DNA of 6,659 nucleotides from HXMU1420-2 sp040830545 (lineage in GTDB: Bacteria; Pseudomonadota; Alphaproteobacteria; Rhodobacterales; Rhodobacteraceae): positions 1 to 6,659 of the forward strand of contig JBFOMB010000036.1 in the NCBI GenBank assembly GCA_040830545.1, written 5' to 3'. The stretch's first letter is position 1. Each line of letters starts with the position of its first letter. Of this stretch, positions 5,405-6,659 are shown one piece after another. The translations under genes were made by a program, and so were the position numbers. Below the pieces are notes generated by a model. The model made no database searches, was not told where the DNA came from, and was given only the letters and a program-made list of their open reading frames with translations.

Positions 5405-6659
5405 TCAACTCAACGGGCGCCCGGCAATACCTGGGACACACGACGCGCCATGTTCTTTGATCCACTGCACTAGATCGGGTTCAGACAAGGGTTTGGAATA
5501 AAGGAACCCCTGAAACACATCGCACCCAAGCCGGCTTAGCACGCGCGCCTGCACCGGGCTTTCGATCCCCTCCGCAGTCATTTGAATGCCGATCGATTTT
5601 CCCATCTCACCAATTGCCTTGATCAGAGGATGCGCGCCGGGCACTTCGGAATCAACGGCTGCGACCAGTTGGCGGTCAATCTTGATCCTGTCGGGGCGCA
5701 ATCGCAGCAGTGTGGTGATTGACGCGCGCCCGCTGCCGAAATCGTCCAACTCAATTTCAACCCCCAAGTGTCGCAACCCGTCGAGTATCCAGGCGAAACT
5801 GTCAGCGTCCTGATCAAAGTCAATTGTTTCCAAAAGCTCGAAAGCCAACCGACATGGCCAGGGCCGCATTTGTTCCAGACGCTTCAACAGCGCGTTGCAC
5901 TTTAATCGGCGATAGCTGACGTTGACCGAAACTTTGGGAATGTTAACCCCGTTCTCCTTCAACCGCTTTGCCATTTCCAGGCTTTTGCAGAGGATCACTT
6001 CGTCGATTTCACCAAGCAACCCAAGCTCTTCGGCAACTGGCAGAAAAACACCTGGCGAGACCATTCCCATTACAGGATGACGCCATCTGGCCAACGCCTC
6101 CAACCCGACGAAAGCGCCATCAGAGGCGGCGACCTGCGGCTGAAAATGAGGGCAGATCTGGTTGTCGGCCAGTCCTTTCAACAATGCATCCGCCAGGCGC
6201 TTTTTTTCTTCGGCTATTTCCCGAAGCTCTGGTGAAAAAAGGGCATATCTGTTTCGTCCCGCCGCCTTCGCATCATAAAGCGCGATGTCTGCGTTTTCCA
6301 TGAGGTCCGCCGTATCGGCCTGATCCGTCAGCGCGATCCCGATGCTGGCCCCAAAGCGCAGCTCCTTGTCATCATAAACAATGGATTCCTTGCAAGCCGC
6401 GATTATTCGCTGTGCGATCCGCTCTGCCGCACCCAGAGCATCTGCACGGACAACGGCAATTGCAAATTCGTCGCCACCAACCCGAGCAATGTAGTCTTTT
6501 ATGCCAACACTGTCTTTCAGGATGCCCGCGACCACACACAGCACGTGATCCCCGGCAACGTGTCCAAAAACGTCATTGATCGTGACCTGCCCCCCGAAAC
6601 TTCCCTCGTTCTGATGTAGAGTTTGCTCAACCTTTTGAAGGAGCAAACGAATGCGAAAG
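5405..6659 (-). CDS. GGDEF-EAL protein, probable c-di-GMP phosphodiesterase (5' partial, GGDEF domain damaged)
   Basis: The frame stays open to the right edge and ends at TGA 5407-5405; a TTG at 6646 (used as residue 1 here) is the first possible start in view, but the true start is probably outside. A GGDEF domain (to about 136) contains INDVFGH at 23-29 and GGDEF at 57-61 (nt 6464-6478). An EAL domain follows (about 155-400). EAL catalytic positions all appear present: E183 of EAL (nt 6092-6100), N242 (SVNVS), E270 (FELLET), D301-D302 (DDFGSG), K322 (IKIDR), E359 (TAEGIE) and Q379 (FQGF). Known role: such EAL domains hydrolyse cyclic di-GMP, affecting motility and attachment. The GGDEF half lacks the usual LDLDxFK strand with the first metal-binding Asp, being about ten residues short before IND, and the inhibitory RxxD site reads GIKD. 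Cyclase activity is therefore unlikely; a regulatory GTP-binding role remains possible. Any sensor domain would lie beyond the window. Confidence 0.92.
   Translation of the reverse strand, partial: FRIRLLLQKVEQTLHQNEGSFGGQVTINDVFGHVAGDHVLCVVAGILKDSVGIKDYIARVGGDEFAIAVVRADALGAAERIAQRIIAACKESIVYDDKELRFGASIGIALTDQADTADLMENADIALYDAKAAGRNRYALFSPELREIAEEKKRLADALLKGLADNQICPHFQPQVAASDGAFVGLEALARWRHPVMGMVSPGVFLPVAEELGLLGEIDEVILCKSLEMAKRLKENGVNIPKVSVNVSYRRLKCNALLKRLEQMRPWPCRLAFELLETIDFDQDADSFAWILDGLRHLGVEIELDDFGSGRASITTLLRLRPDRIKIDRQLVAAVDSEVPGAHPLIKAIGEMGKSIGIQMTAEGIESPVQARVLSRLGCDVFQGFLYSKPLSEPDLVQWIKEHGASCVPGIAGRPLS

Noticed and set aside
5400..5424. Palindrome CGGGCGCCCG (5414-5423) and CCCG/CGGG arms between the convergent acetyltransferase and EAL genes, as a terminator
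   Set aside because: The palindrome has no loop of its own, the alternative stem is only four base pairs, and no T run follows on either strand.
6644..6646. TTG 6646 as the true start of the GGDEF-EAL gene
   Set aside because: The frame continues to the window edge with residues that align to the domain start (RIRLLLQ), and no ribosome site precedes the TTG within the visible bases.

Overview
The window looks like a chromosomal piece of an alphaproteobacterium, most likely of the marine Rhodobacterales (Roseobacter-type). This rests on the high G+C content, tight gene packing, a dimethylglycine/sarcosine dehydrogenase-type flavoprotein typical of methylated-amine users, and close resemblance of the encoded proteins to families common in that group. 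No rRNA, tRNA, CRISPR array, insertion sequence or phage gene is visible. Taxonomy is inferred from style, not from a search.

Layout: (a) 2-2146 (+) is the 3' part of a large FAD-dependent dehydrogenase fused to a GcvT-like folate-binding module; its N-terminal FAD-binding part lies upstream of the window. (b) Overlapping its end, up to 2942 (+), is an unrecognised multi-pass membrane protein whose start is unclear and may be obscured by a one-base indel. (c) On the minus strand, 4681-2961 holds a two-gene unit with a TGATG stop/start overlap: a HalD/BesD-like 2-oxoglutarate/Fe(II) oxygenase followed by an aldo/keto reductase. (d) A 152-bp divergent intergenic region (4682-4833) contains a weak candidate promoter with a CGCGG-N6-CCGCG dyad in its spacer. 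(e) 4834-5397 (+) is a GNAT acetyltransferase. (f) 5405-6659 (-) is a GGDEF-EAL protein, open at the right edge, with a complete EAL site but a GGDEF domain that lacks its first metal-binding Asp region.

Functionally, the left block concerns C1/methylated-amine catabolism. The middle block (oxygenase, reductase, divergent acetyltransferase) could form a small-molecule, possibly amino-acid, modification cassette: hydroxylation, carbonyl reduction and N-acetylation. That grouping is inference from layout only. The right gene is probably a cyclic-di-GMP phosphodiesterase.

Most of the window is ordinary. The points worth a second look are the damaged GGDEF domain, the HxD version of a halogenase-family oxygenase with its neighbours, and the ambiguous start of the membrane protein.
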